This document shows, piece after piece, positions 18,385 to 26,985 of a stretch of DNA of 64,000 nucleotides (position 1 is its first letter; each line of letters opens with the position of its first letter). This stretch comes from Oleispira antarctica RB-8 (GTDB lineage Bacteria > Pseudomonadota > Gammaproteobacteria > Pseudomonadales > Oceanobacteraceae), in assembly GCA_000967895.1 (NCBI GenBank), contig FO203512.1:1325350-1389349 (forward strand), read 5' to 3'. A program made the translations under genes and the position numbers. The notes below the pieces were generated by a model. That model did no database searches. It was not told the DNA's origin and worked only from the letters and a program-made list of their open reading frames with translations.

Positions 18385-19124
18385 TGGATCGTTTGGTTTT
18401 ATTATTACTTTTTGGTGCGGTCTCCAGTGTGGTTGTTGGGCATGTTCTAGAAGGGGGTTCTCTTTTATCTTTGTGGAATGCTCCAGCGTTATTAATTGTA
18501 TTTGGCGGTTCTTTACTCGCGCTGGCGGTTCAAACTCCGATGTATTTAGCCGTACGATCTCTTAAACTATTATCTTGGTTAGTTGCGCCTCCACAATTTT
18601 CTCTAGATCAATTATTAACGAAATTAACCACTTGTGGTAACGCTTATCGCAAAGATGGTGTGCTTGGGTTAGACCGTATTGCTCAGGCAGAAATTGATCC
18701 TGTTATGAAGCGTGCTTTGGTCATGCTGGCCGATGGGCAATCCCTCAGTTCGATTGAAAAGAGTATTCATTTAGAAATTGAAACTCATCAAGAAAAAGAT
18801 CTTTATGCCGCAGAAGTCTTTGACAACTTGGGTGGTTATTTACCGACACTGGGTATTGTTGGAGCCGTGCTTGGGCTGATGCAAGTATTGTCTAATCTTG
18901 CTCAGCCTGAAGAATTAGGGCGAGGTATTGCCACGGCGTTCGTAGCTACTTTTTATGGTGTTGCCGCGGCCAACCTCATTGCCATTCCTATTGCGGGTCG
19001 TTTACGGGGATTTATCCAGCAACGGACTCGTTACCATAAAGCGATGATCGTGGGCGTGATGGCTATTCGGGAAGGGGTTAATCCTCAGCTGATTCGTTAT
19101 CGTTTAGAAGGTATAGATTTATGA
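18384..19124 (+). CDS. motC: Flagellar stator protein MotC (MotA family)
   Basis: Four membrane segments, with the family motif LPTLGIVGAVLGL in the third-to-fourth helix region and a charged cytoplasmic loop between helices 2 and 3. It forms the A5 ring of a stator unit with MotD, whose gene overlaps by 4 bases. The MotCD position after cheB matches Pseudomonas, where MotCD is one of two stators and is needed for swarming. Confidence 0.93.
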   Translation: MDRLVLLLLFGAVSSVVVGHVLEGGSLLSLWNAPALLIVFGGSLLALAVQTPMYLAVRSLKLLSWLVAPPQFSLDQLLTKLTTCGNAYRKDGVLGLDRIAQAEIDPVMKRALVMLADGQSLSSIEKSIHLEIETHQEKDLYAAEVFDNLGGYLPTLGIVGAVLGLMQVLSNLAQPEELGRGIATAFVATFYGVAAANLIAIPIAGRLRGFIQQRTRYHKAMIVGVMAIREGVNPQLIRYRLEGIDL

Positions 19125-19825
19125 GTCATCAGCCTGGGCCTGATCGTCATCGCTGGTTAATTTCGTATGCCGACTATATGACCTTGCTTTGTGCCTTTTT
19201 CATTATGCTGTATAGCGTTAAGTTGTTAAACGAAGAGCAGTATCAAGCGGTGCAGGAAGTATTAGGAGGAATGTTTACCACGCAAGCGCTGCAGATTTTG
19301 CCGCAACCTGAAGTCTCTACCACTATTCTTGATCACAACAATGGTGTGATGCCGCTTTATCAAACCGTTAAACAGCAGCTACAAGTCTTCATTGATAGCA
19401 ACGAGCTTATTTTAGAGCAGGAAGGCGAGTGGATTAAGATCCGTTTAAAAACGGATACGCTTTTTTCTACAGGAGGCTGGGAAATTAATGATGAAATGAT
19501 GGATATGATCGAGCAGCTGGCCATGGTTGTTAGGCCTATTCCAAACGAAATTAATATCGAGGGTCATACAGATGATGTTCCCATCAGTACAAAAAACATC
19601 GTTAGTAATTGGGATTTATCAGCCTTAAGGGCGGTTGCGATGGTGCGGGCATTTGAGTTGTTCGGTGTCGCTCCGCAAAGAATGGCCGCAGTAGGCTTTG
19701 CTTATCATAAACCTTTATTTGCTAATGATAGTGATGAACATCGACTGGCAAATCGTCGTGTTGAAATTTTAATTAAGCAAGGAAGTATTAATCAGCCTTG
19801 GGCGAGAGAAGAGTTTGTAGAATGA
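19121..19825 (+). CDS. motD: Flagellar stator protein MotD (MotB family)
   Basis: The N-terminal membrane helix carries the ion-binding aspartate in SYADYMTLLCAFFIMLYS. The C-terminal OmpA-like peptidoglycan-binding domain has EGHTDDVP and the NWDLSALRA region. At 234 residues the linker is shorter than in Pseudomonas MotD. It starts inside the motC stop (ATGA). Confidence 0.93.
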   Translation: MSHQPGPDRHRWLISYADYMTLLCAFFIMLYSVKLLNEEQYQAVQEVLGGMFTTQALQILPQPEVSTTILDHNNGVMPLYQTVKQQLQVFIDSNELILEQEGEWIKIRLKTDTLFSTGGWEINDEMMDMIEQLAMVVRPIPNEINIEGHTDDVPISTKNIVSNWDLSALRAVAMVRAFELFGVAPQRMAAVGFAYHKPLFANDSDEHRLANRRVEILIKQGSINQPWAREEFVE

Positions 19826-19886
19826 GCATAATAATTGCAGTGAAACAGTATTCTATATCTCGATGTCAAAATAAGGACGGCATAAC

Positions 19887-20687
19887 GTGCGAATTTGGTC
19901 GATAGCAAATCAGAAAGGCGGTGTAGGGAAAACGACTTCGGTTGTTTCTCTTGGCGGTCTGTTAGCGGAGCGTGGCGCTCGAGTTTTATTAATAGACTTG
20001 GACCCTCATGGCTCGTTAACCAGTTATTTTCGATACGATCCTGATAGCTTAGAAACAAGTCTGTATGATTTATTCTTTAATCAGCGTTGCAAAGATATCG
20101 ACTATATTAAAAAAGTCGTGAAGCCAACGTCGCGTAAAGGGGTCGATTTATTGCCGGCAACGACAGCACTTGCCACTTTGGAGCGGCAAGTCAGTGGTCA
20201 AGACGGTATGGGTTTAGTGTTGGCTAAAACATTGGCCCAGTTATGGGACGATTATGATTATGCGCTGTTGGATACTCCGCCTATTTTAGGCGTTCTATTA
20301 GTGAACGCGTTAGCAGCGTGTCAGCGTTTAGTGATTCCTACACAAACAGAGCATTTAGCGCTTAAAGGGTTAGAGCGTATGGTACACACCTTAAAAATGG
20401 TGATGACCTCGCAGAATAGACAGCTGCCTTACACCATTGTGCCGACATTATTTGATCGTAGAACGCAGGCTTCGGTGATTACACTGAAAGAAATGCGGGA
20501 ACTTTATCCAGAGCATGTTTGGCAAGAAGCGATCCCTATTGATACTAAGTTTAGAGATGCCAGTCATGATGGGTTATTTCCGAATGAGCTGGACAGCTTG
20601 TCTCGGGGTGTTCGCGCCTATCGGCATTTATTAGCGGTCTTGGATCAAGCAGAGGAGGTAAAGCATGAACGCAGATCAGCCCAATAA
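19887..20687 (+). CDS. parC: ParA-family ATPase ParC, polar positioning of chemotaxis arrays
   Basis: A ParA-type ATPase with deviant Walker A QKGGVGKTT at residues 9-17 and the LIDLDPHGSLT motif. In Vibrio and Pseudomonas the orthologue next to motD, here named ParC, recruits chemoreceptor arrays to the cell pole through ParP. The start is GTG at 19887, with AAGGA about 9 bases upstream. It shares 23 bases with the next gene. Confidence 0.88.
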   Translation: MRIWSIANQKGGVGKTTSVVSLGGLLAERGARVLLIDLDPHGSLTSYFRYDPDSLETSLYDLFFNQRCKDIDYIKKVVKPTSRKGVDLLPATTALATLERQVSGQDGMGLVLAKTLAQLWDDYDYALLDTPPILGVLLVNALAACQRLVIPTQTEHLALKGLERMVHTLKMVMTSQNRQLPYTIVPTLFDRRTQASVITLKEMRELYPEHVWQEAIPIDTKFRDASHDGLFPNELDSLSRGVRAYRHLLAVLDQAEEVKHERRSAQ

Positions 20688-20973
20688 TGAAATGAGAATT
20701 GCGGGTTATCTCGACATGCTTTTAGTCGATAATAGTGTGTGGGATGAAAAACTCTCTTTAGCCGTTAACCCTCCTGTTCGTCCGCAAGATACTGTTGCGC
20801 CAGGACAATACTTATTAACGACGGAAGCTTTTGGCACGGGCTATCGAACTATTAAATATATTCATTTTTTAAACGGTCTTAGCATTTTAAATCAACTGCC
20901 CTTATCAAGATTAAAATCAGAAATAATACATCGCTGCTCGCCGTTAGCCGCAGAGGCCATGTGTTTTGACTAA
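20665..20973 (+). CDS. Unrecognised 102-residue protein between parC and parP
   Basis: I do not recognise a family. The ORF starts inside parC behind a very strong ribosome-binding site (GAGGAGG about 7 bases before the ATG) and ends inside the start of the next gene. It is translationally embedded in the operon and very likely expressed. The protein is soluble-looking, with no signal peptide or membrane helix. The middle (GQYLLTTEAFGTGYRTIKYIH) and the end (SPLAAEAMCFD) have no motif I can name. From memory, the Pseudomonas operon goes directly from parC to the CheW-like parP gene, so this would be an extra gene. Confidence 0.75.
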   Translation: MNADQPNNEMRIAGYLDMLLVDNSVWDEKLSLAVNPPVRPQDTVAPGQYLLTTEAFGTGYRTIKYIHFLNGLSILNQLPLSRLKSEIIHRCSPLAAEAMCFD

Positions 20974-21772
20974 ACAACGTAGCGTTACTCCATTATTAGT
21001 TAAAGAGACTGAAACTAAGGTCAATGTAGTTGAGGGTGTTTTACAAAACTACCTCGACCAGTTGTTAGTAACGGCTACTCAGCAGCCACAGAAAATAGAA
21101 AAAGTCATTAAAATTCCAGATGAAGTTGTCGCGGTAGAAGCGGTTGCTATTGAGTTAGCACCTATTGAGGTGGCCGTTGTCGATGACGTCCCGGTGGCGC
21201 TGGTAGAAATCCCTGAAATTGTTATTGAACGTATTTCTTCCCCTGCTGCACATATTGAAACGGCAGTTACTGAAGCTATTAATACGGAGCCACAAACAGC
21301 ACCCTCGTTGACTGATCCAGAATCATGGTCAAGTCAGGGTGTCGAATGTTTAGTCTTTAGCGTATGTGGTTTAAAGCTAGCCGTGCCATTACTGTTTTTA
21401 GGCGGTGTGCATGAGATTACTAAAGGAGATGTAAAACCTTTAGTCGGACAGCCTACATGGTACTTGGGCATGGTGCATACTGATGAACATAACTTACAAG
21501 TTATCGATACTGCGAACTTGATTATGCCTGAAAGAAAGCAGTTTTTAGCAGAGCAAGGTTTTAAGTATTTAATTCAATTAGAAAAAACACCTTGGGCAAT
21601 CGCTTGCCAATCAATTGATGATACCGTTCGGCTCAGTGCGTCAGAAATTAAGTGGCGGGGAGAGCGAGGTAAACGCACTTGGCTTGCAGGAACTGTGATT
21701 GAGAAAATGTGCGCATTGATCGATGTGAACGGGTTATTACAGCACGTTGATCTGAGCTGTAAGCCTGTCTAA
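20966..21772 (+). CDS. parP: CheW-domain protein ParP, couples ParC to chemotaxis arrays
   Basis: The first 120 residues are Val/Ala/Glu/Pro-rich and probably disordered, apart from a possible helix (LQNYLDQLLVTA). A C-terminal CheW-like domain follows (VECLVFSVCGLKLAVPL; later LIDVNGLLQ). In Vibrio, ParP binds ParC and CheA and keeps arrays at the pole. The start is TTG at 20966, overlapping the preceding ORF by 8 bases. GAGG lies about 10 bases upstream. Confidence 0.82.
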   Translation: MTKQRSVTPLLVKETETKVNVVEGVLQNYLDQLLVTATQQPQKIEKVIKIPDEVVAVEAVAIELAPIEVAVVDDVPVALVEIPEIVIERISSPAAHIETAVTEAINTEPQTAPSLTDPESWSSQGVECLVFSVCGLKLAVPLLFLGGVHEITKGDVKPLVGQPTWYLGMVHTDEHNLQVIDTANLIMPERKQFLAEQGFKYLIQLEKTPWAIACQSIDDTVRLSASEIKWRGERGKRTWLAGTVIEKMCALIDVNGLLQHVDLSCKPV

Positions 21773-21790
21773 ATTTATTTAATTTTAAGC

Positions 21791-21806
21791 TGGTACACTT
21801 TGTGCT
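21791..21806 (+). promoter_or_regulatory. Candidate sigma-54 promoter upstream of cheW
   Basis: TGGTACACTTTGTGCT has the invariant GG and GC at the right spacing and matches most other RpoN consensus positions (TGG-AC and TGCT). It lies in the 113-bp gap before cheW. It may be fortuitous. Confidence 0.4.
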
Positions 21807-21885
21807 ATCTACTATAGTTAAGGAAGATAAAGTACGTTTTTTGACGCAAGCCAATTAATTTGATCTTTCTTAGTGAGGAAGTTAT

Positions 21886-22365
21886 ATGTCCGCAAATGCC
21901 ACGAAAAGTGCAGAGGATCCGATTCTACAGTGGGTGACCTTTCGTTTAGAAAATGAGTCCTACGGTATTAACGTGATGCAAGTACAAGAAGTTTTACGTT
22001 ATACAGAGATAGCCCCAGTACCGGGTGCGCCTCCGTATGTTTTAGGAATTATCAATCTGCGAGGTAATGTTGTTACTGTTATTGATACGCGCTCTCGATT
22101 TGCGCTGCCCAATGCAGAGACAACAGATCAAACCCGGATTGTAATTATTGAAGCGGAAAACCAAGTTGTTGGCATATTAGTGGACGCAGTGGCTGAGGTA
22201 GTTTATCTACGCCAGTCTGAAATTGAAACCACACCCAATGTCGGCAATGATGAAAGTGCTAAATTTATTCAAGGTGTTTGTCATAAAAATGATGAGCTTT
22301 TAATTTTGGTGGATTTAGAAAAACTGATGTCGGATGAGGAGTGGATGGAAATTTCTGGTTTTTAA
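21886..22365 (+). CDS. cheW: Chemotaxis coupling protein CheW
   Basis: A single CheW domain of 159 residues with the family signatures GINVMQVQEVLRY, PVPGAPPYVLGIINLRG and DTRSRF. It links receptors to CheA. GAGGAAG precedes the ATG by 7 bases. Confidence 0.96.
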   Translation: MSANATKSAEDPILQWVTFRLENESYGINVMQVQEVLRYTEIAPVPGAPPYVLGIINLRGNVVTVIDTRSRFALPNAETTDQTRIVIIEAENQVVGILVDAVAEVVYLRQSEIETTPNVGNDESAKFIQGVCHKNDELLILVDLEKLMSDEEWMEISGF

Positions 22366-22387
22366 CCAGAAATAGGAGCTTGAAATC

Positions 22388-22780
22388 ATGTTGTTATTGT
22401 CATCTTTATCGATGGTTCACTGGTTAGTAATCAGTAATGTAATGCTATTAATAGCCACGATTGTAGGTTTTGTTTTAGTTAAGCGAAAATATGAAAGTGA
22501 CCAGAAAGTCTGGAAACAGCAAACAGACAAGTTGCGTCATGATTTTGAAGCAATGAACAAAAGTACTTTTGGTATGGGTCGTTGCGTGAAAAAATTAGAG
22601 CAGCGTCTCGTTGAAAGTGAGCGCAAACCTGCGTTAGCGACTTCAGATGAAGCTTTGTACCAGCAAGCTCAGCGCTTGGTTGGAATGGGGGCATCTGCTG
22701 ATGACCTTGTTTCTAGCTGTGGTGTTGCGCGCGCAGAAGCAGAATTACTCGTTTCCATGAACCGACAAGTAGCTCATTAA
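22388..22780 (+). CDS. DUF2802-family membrane-anchored protein
   Basis: An N-terminal membrane helix (about residues 10-30), a coiled-coil-like charged middle, and a C-terminal helical motif resembling DUF2802 (LYQQAQRLVGMGASADDLVSSCGVARAEAELL). Proteins of this family follow cheW at the end of chemotaxis clusters in Pseudomonas. Function is unknown. AGGAG lies 9 bases before the ATG. The stop codon lies in the first of three copies of the sequence GCTCATTAA. Confidence 0.75.
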   Translation: MLLLSSLSMVHWLVISNVMLLIATIVGFVLVKRKYESDQKVWKQQTDKLRHDFEAMNKSTFGMGRCVKKLEQRLVESERKPALATSDEALYQQAQRLVGMGASADDLVSSCGVARAEAELLVSMNRQVAH

Positions 22781-22947
22781 GAGTGGCTCATTAACACTAT
22801 GCAGCTCATTAATTTGGGCTTGCGTTAAAAAGTCTAAGTGATATGCAATTTTCATCGTTACAGGTATCTTTTATTACCAAATGATCCGAGTCGAACTCTA
22901 GAAACTTCCTATACTTATGTTAGATAAGAATGAATGAGGAAGATAGT

Positions 22948-23229
22948 ATGAAACGGGTTTCAGCATTATCATTTGCAATAATCATTAGTTTGGCCATATC
23001 ATCTGCAGATTCGGTGATCAGTCAATATGATGTATCAAGCGTCGATTCATTGAAAATCAACTTATTAAACCTGTTCGCTAGTCAGATTTACAGTGCGGCT
23101 TTCAATGATATCTCTCCATGTTTTGATGATTTATACATCATTAAAACCCAAGATAAAGGACGAGAAATCATCATTTATTGCAATGCAACTTATTGTTATA
23201 AAAATCGGAATAGCTTTATGACCAGCTAA
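22948..23229 (+). CDS. Small exported protein of unknown function
   Basis: I do not recognise it. An in-frame ATG at 22930 exists, but GAGGAAG lies just before the ATG at 22948 (MKRVSALS), which also starts a good Sec signal peptide (cleavage probably near SSADS). The mature part is about 70 residues with cysteines in SPCFDD, IIYCNA and TYCYK, possibly disulfide-bonded in the periplasm. It stands alone after the chemotaxis operon. Confidence 0.6.
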   Translation: MKRVSALSFAIIISLAISSADSVISQYDVSSVDSLKINLLNLFASQIYSAAFNDISPCFDDLYIIKTQDKGREIIIYCNATYCYKNRNSFMTS

Positions 23230-23403
23230 GCATTGTCTTCTTAACGTAATACCGTCAAACAAAGGTTTATTCGCTTTCAATAACTTTTGGCTGTCTTTTA
23301 GTTACCTGCTATTTATCATACTCAAAACATGATTATTTCCCGAATCGCTCTATATTCCGCAATAATAGGTGGATTGTTCATTGTTCAAGACATTGATTGC
23401 AAA

Positions 23404-23420
23404 GATCAGTATATTTGATC
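23404..23420. promoter_or_regulatory. GATCA-N7-TGATC inverted repeat upstream of the AraC gene
   Basis: The 249-bp gap 23230-23478 holds no gene I can see. It has this short dyad and flanking ATTGTTCA / ATGTTCA direct repeats, possible regulator sites for the following AraC-type gene. Purely positional evidence. Confidence 0.25.
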
Positions 23421-23478
23421 ACACACTGAATGTTCAATAAACAGATTGCGATGAGATTAAAAAAATGAGAATACGGAG

Positions 23479-24498
23479 TTGAAGACTGTATCACTGCTTT
23501 GGATACGTGGGCTATTACAGGCTGCTAGTTTACAAGGTCTGACTGAGTCTGAAATATTGGCGAATGCGGGATTAGCTAACGATACTCTAAGCGCTCTCAG
23601 TATTGCGGGTAGTGTAAATAGTGGCCGTATCAGTCTCGATGATACTCTGGCGTTGTGGCGTTCGGTTGAAGAGTTGAGCGCAGATCCTTTATTGGGTTTT
23701 CATGTGGGGCAATCCTTAAAACCTGCGCACTTTCAATTACTCGCGTTTACTATGCTCAGTAGCCCTACGCTGGGGGATGCGATTGAAAAAATATTAAAAT
23801 ATCAGCGTCTTATTAGTGATGGCGGTGCGTTCACTCTGGTACCTCAAGACGATACCACCTCTTTGGTTTATACACCGACAGCAAGTAATTTTAGTTATCA
23901 TCAAATCGACGCTGTGTTGGTCGCGACATTGAGTTTTTCTCGCTGGTTATTAGGGCGTGATATTGCACCATTAAGGTTGACGGTTTCGCACGGTGAAAAG
24001 GGAGGCTTGGTGCAGTATAGAGATTTCTTTGGTTGTGATTTTGAATTTAATCAAGCATGCAATAGTCTTCTATTTAGTTCTAAATTATTGCAAGAAGCCT
24101 TGCCAGGATTTGACCAAGGCTTAGCGACAATGCATGAGAAAATGGCTGATAATCAATTACAGCGTTTAATTGAGCCGGAAATTATTGCAAGAGTGCAAGA
24201 GCGTTTGTTAGCGTCATCTGAAGGCATTAGCCGTGATGAAGTGGCTGATCAATTGGCGATGAGTGGGCGCAGTTTACAGCGAAAATTACAAGAGCAAGGC
24301 AGTAGCTTTCAAAAGTTACACGATGAATATAGGCATCAGAAATCTTTGCAGTTATTGGCAAATAAAGATTTATCACTGCAAGATATTTCTTTGCAATTGG
24401 GCTTTTCAGAGAGCAGTACATTTTATCGGGCATTTAAACGCTGGCAAGCAGTGACCCCTGGCGAGTATCGCCAGCAATTATATAATGAATCTTGTTAG
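23479..24498 (+). CDS. AraC-family transcriptional regulator (Arabinose_bd-type N-terminus)
   Basis: The N-terminal half resembles the PF12625-type ligand domain (ADPLLGFHVGQSLKPAHFQLLAF). The C-terminal AraC DNA-binding domain has two helix-turn-helix motifs (SRDEVADQLAMSGRSLQRKL and LSLQDISLQLGFSESSTFYRAF). The start is TTG at 23479 with only a poor upstream GAG, so it is uncertain by a few codons. The target is unknown. It converges with the next gene with only 4 bp between them. Confidence 0.85.
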   Translation: MKTVSLLWIRGLLQAASLQGLTESEILANAGLANDTLSALSIAGSVNSGRISLDDTLALWRSVEELSADPLLGFHVGQSLKPAHFQLLAFTMLSSPTLGDAIEKILKYQRLISDGGAFTLVPQDDTTSLVYTPTASNFSYHQIDAVLVATLSFSRWLLGRDIAPLRLTVSHGEKGGLVQYRDFFGCDFEFNQACNSLLFSSKLLQEALPGFDQGLATMHEKMADNQLQRLIEPEIIARVQERLLASSEGISRDEVADQLAMSGRSLQRKLQEQGSSFQKLHDEYRHQKSLQLLANKDLSLQDISLQLGFSESSTFYRAFKRWQAVTPGEYRQQLYNESC

Positions 24499-24502
24499 CA
24501 TA

Positions 24503-25474
24503 TTAAAATGTTAGCCCGATCCCCACAAAAACTTGATGCTCCATTGCATTAGCACTGGCCAGTTTGAAATCATCATTATCTGTATTTTGTTGCCAATAAT
24601 GAATATCCCCTTTCCAGCCTGCATGACTCATCCAGCGACGATTAATTCGATATTGGTAATAGAGTTCAATGTGGCTTCTTAAGCTGATTATTTGATTAAA
24701 ATCAGAATTTATATTGAGAAGTCTTTTGGGTTTTAATTGCACTTCTCCTTTACCTAGGCCGAACTTCCAGTTGATATTGAGGCCCCTATGATGAGATTGG
24801 CTGACGATCATTATTTCGTTGATTGTGGTTTGTGCGGGAAATAAGCTGTGCTTATCAAACTGAGCTATATCCGCTTGAATCGGTTGATTGATAATGGTGT
24901 TTTGTAAGCGTAGTTCGGTTAATTTTTGGTCGCTTTGGTAAGGAAATATAAGGCTTAAACCAAAAAAGGTTTCGCTGCGGGTGAATTGGGCTTGTTGTCT
25001 ATTATTGATTCTAATGCCATCATTTTCATTCTTGGCGCTGGACGAAATAAAAGTAATATTTTCTTTTGCTTGTAAAACCCTTTGCCAATCTTTTTGTCCG
25101 CTGAAGATCGACAACTGACTTTGACCGAAGCGCTTAATTGAAAATGCGACCTTCCAAGTTTGGCTACTATCATCATTCGTAGCGGGCTCTGATGAATCGC
25201 TATTGATGGCTAATAATCGACTAGATTGACTAACGTACAGGTTCGGTAAGCTTGGAAACCAGTTGCCTAAAAATCCCGAATAATAAGGAATATGCTGACA
25301 TTGGTATCCCAGTAGGGGGGTGGTATTGTGTGAAAATTCAGGTAAAGCACCGAGGTATTGTTGATCGGTTTTTAGGGCGCAGGATAGGGTATTGCTTCCT
25401 GCGTGGGTATTGGATAAATACCCGCAAAAAAGCAAAATAAAAGTGGCTTTGGCTGCAAGAAAAATTTGATTCAT
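24503..25474 (-). CDS. Probable outer-membrane protein, unknown family
   Basis: An N-terminal signal peptide (MNQIFLAAKATFILLFCGYL, cleavage near THAG). The mature part has many alternating hydrophobic/polar strands and ends in GIGLTF. A terminal Phe is typical of BAM-inserted beta-barrels. Two cysteines near the mature N-terminus (SCALK and YQCQH) could pair. Internal copies of SQSSRL and SQSHHR are short and probably chance. I cannot name a family; a barrel transporter or surface protein is inferred. Confidence 0.6.
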   Translation of the reverse strand: MNQIFLAAKATFILLFCGYLSNTHAGSNTLSCALKTDQQYLGALPEFSHNTTPLLGYQCQHIPYYSGFLGNWFPSLPNLYVSQSSRLLAINSDSSEPATNDDSSQTWKVAFSIKRFGQSQLSIFSGQKDWQRVLQAKENITFISSSAKNENDGIRINNRQQAQFTRSETFFGLSLIFPYQSDQKLTELRLQNTIINQPIQADIAQFDKHSLFPAQTTINEIMIVSQSHHRGLNINWKFGLGKGEVQLKPKRLLNINSDFNQIISLRSHIELYYQYRINRRWMSHAGWKGDIHYWQQNTDNDDFKLASANAMEHQVFVGIGLTF

Positions 25475-25503
25475 GCTGCCTATATCGGCAATTTTATAAA
25501 AAA

Positions 25504-25977
25504 CTAAAGTGTGTTAATGATATCTAATACATCATCATGATGGCTTTTAGTTTTAACCTTAGCCATTACATGGCGCAAGATACCTTCTTCATCAATGATA
25601 AAGGTGACACGGTGAATGCCAATGTATTCTTTGCCCATGAATTTCTTCAGCGCCCAAACGCCATAGCTTTCAGCAATGGAATTATTTTCATCTGATAGTA
25701 GGGGGAAGTTCAGTTCTTGTTTTGTTGTAAAGTTAGTTAATCGTTTAGTTGGATCAGGGCTAATTCCTAAAACGACGGTATTGGCTTTTACAAAAGCTTC
25801 TTTATTATCACGAATGCCGCAGGCCTGAACAGTACAACCTGGAGTTGAGGCTTTAGGGTAAAAATACAAAACAACCTTTTTACCTTTAAAATCAGACAGT
25901 GAAACTTCTTCACCATTTTGGTCTGTCGTAGTGAATTGCGGGGCGATTTGATCGAGAGGAGGAAATGTTAAACTCAT
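25504..25977 (-). CDS. bcp: Thioredoxin-dependent peroxiredoxin Bcp
   Basis: A thiol peroxidase of the BCP/PrxQ group that reduces H2O2 and organic peroxides. It shows the peroxidatic motif YFYPKASTPGCTVQACGIRD, with the active Cys and a second Cys five residues later, typical of the atypical 2-Cys BCP type. The end of the thioredoxin fold contains HRVTFIID. 157 residues is normal. Confidence 0.95.
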   Translation of the reverse strand: MSLTFPPLDQIAPQFTTTDQNGEEVSLSDFKGKKVVLYFYPKASTPGCTVQACGIRDNKEAFVKANTVVLGISPDPTKRLTNFTTKQELNFPLLSDENNSIAESYGVWALKKFMGKEYIGIHRVTFIIDEEGILRHVMAKVKTKSHHDDVLDIINTL

Positions 25978-26120
25978 AATGGCAACCTAAATGATAAATA
26001 CAGATGTCTGTGTATTGAATGAATCATTTAAGTTTGCCATACATTTGCCTAAAAAATAACTAGGATTTAGATTTTGCTTAGGCGAGGGTTATGTGTTCGG
26101 TTTAGTGCTTAAGCAATGTG

Positions 26121-26399
26121 TTAGCAGTTAATGGATTGATCTGTTAAATACTTCTCTAGGTTTTGCTTGGCTTTATTACCAGCAGGGCTGTTACGGAAAA
26201 CAAACTCATGCGTTTTATCTTGTAGGATAATAAGAACATCAGAACAGAAATCACCATCATGAGCCTCACGAACAGGTTTCATTCGAATCTCAATAACCTT
26301 ATCCAGGTTGATATAAAACTCTCCTGTTAGCTCTGTTAGGGCTTCTCCTGCTCGTAATCGAATCATCGCTACATTAGGGTTGATGCATAAATAGGACAT
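26121..26399 (-). CDS. Hypothetical 92-residue protein
   Basis: Not recognised. A short soluble protein with alternating beta-strand-like segments (EFYINLDKVIEIRM and DVLIILQDKTHEFVF) followed by a C-terminal helix (SPAGNKAKQNLEKYL), a shape reminiscent of small PH-like or DUF folds. GGAGAG lies 4 bases before the ATG on the minus strand, so translation is likely. It stands alone between bcp and the nrd genes. Confidence 0.65.
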   Translation of the reverse strand: MSYLCINPNVAMIRLRAGEALTELTGEFYINLDKVIEIRMKPVREAHDGDFCSDVLIILQDKTHEFVFRNSPAGNKAKQNLEKYLTDQSINC

Positions 26400-26475
26400 A
26401 TTTCTCTCCAGTTGAGGGTTTGCTACTCACTAGATACTAGGGCATTCACTGAAAGGAAATATTGATATATGTCAC

Positions 26476-26976
26476 TTATGGCAGTTTGATATGAATGGCT
26501 GTTTTGGGAATACAGCAACAGGGTAAAATTTCATCGTCATTAATCCAAGCCATAGGCTCTTCGGTATAATGAACTTCGCCTTCTAAAAGCTGAGTACGAC
26601 AGCTACCACAATACCCTTCGCGGCATTGGTAATTGAGCGTTACATCTTGTGCTTCTAGAGATTCTAACAGGGTTTTTGCATGCTGAAACGATATCGTTTT
26701 TGCTTGCTCTGAGCTATTGTAAATCGACACCTGATGCACCGGTTTGTCCATGCCGTCTAAATCGATCTGTGCGCTGGACTCTGGCTGTTCAGGGTCTTCA
26801 TTTGTTAAAAGTAAGCTGTTTTGCACAGGCTCATTTTCAACATGTGTTTCAACGGTATCAGCTTCTAAAGAAAAGTCGTGATGCTTAGGCGCTAAGCCAT
26901 CAAGAAGAAAGTCTTCTTGATGCTTATTGCTATCGTCTTGAGCTGATTTTTGGCAAGTGTTTGTTGATTGATTCAT
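26476..26976 (-). CDS. YfaE-like 2Fe-2S ferredoxin with N-terminal extension
   Basis: The last 80 residues are a plant-type [2Fe-2S] ferredoxin domain with ligands in YQCREGYCGSC and a fourth Cys in the ILPCCC segment. In E. coli, YfaE is encoded next to nrdB and maintains the NrdB diferric-tyrosyl cofactor. The neighbouring nrdB, 9 bp upstream on the same strand, points to the same job. Unlike the roughly 84-residue E. coli protein, it has an acidic, Gln/Ser-rich N-terminal extension of about 85 residues with unknown role. Confidence 0.85.
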   Translation of the reverse strand: MNQSTNTCQKSAQDDSNKHQEDFLLDGLAPKHHDFSLEADTVETHVENEPVQNSLLLTNEDPEQPESSAQIDLDGMDKPVHQVSIYNSSEQAKTISFQHAKTLLESLEAQDVTLNYQCREGYCGSCRTQLLEGEVHYTEEPMAWINDDEILPCCCIPKTAIHIKLP

Positions 26977-26985
26977 AACGTTATA

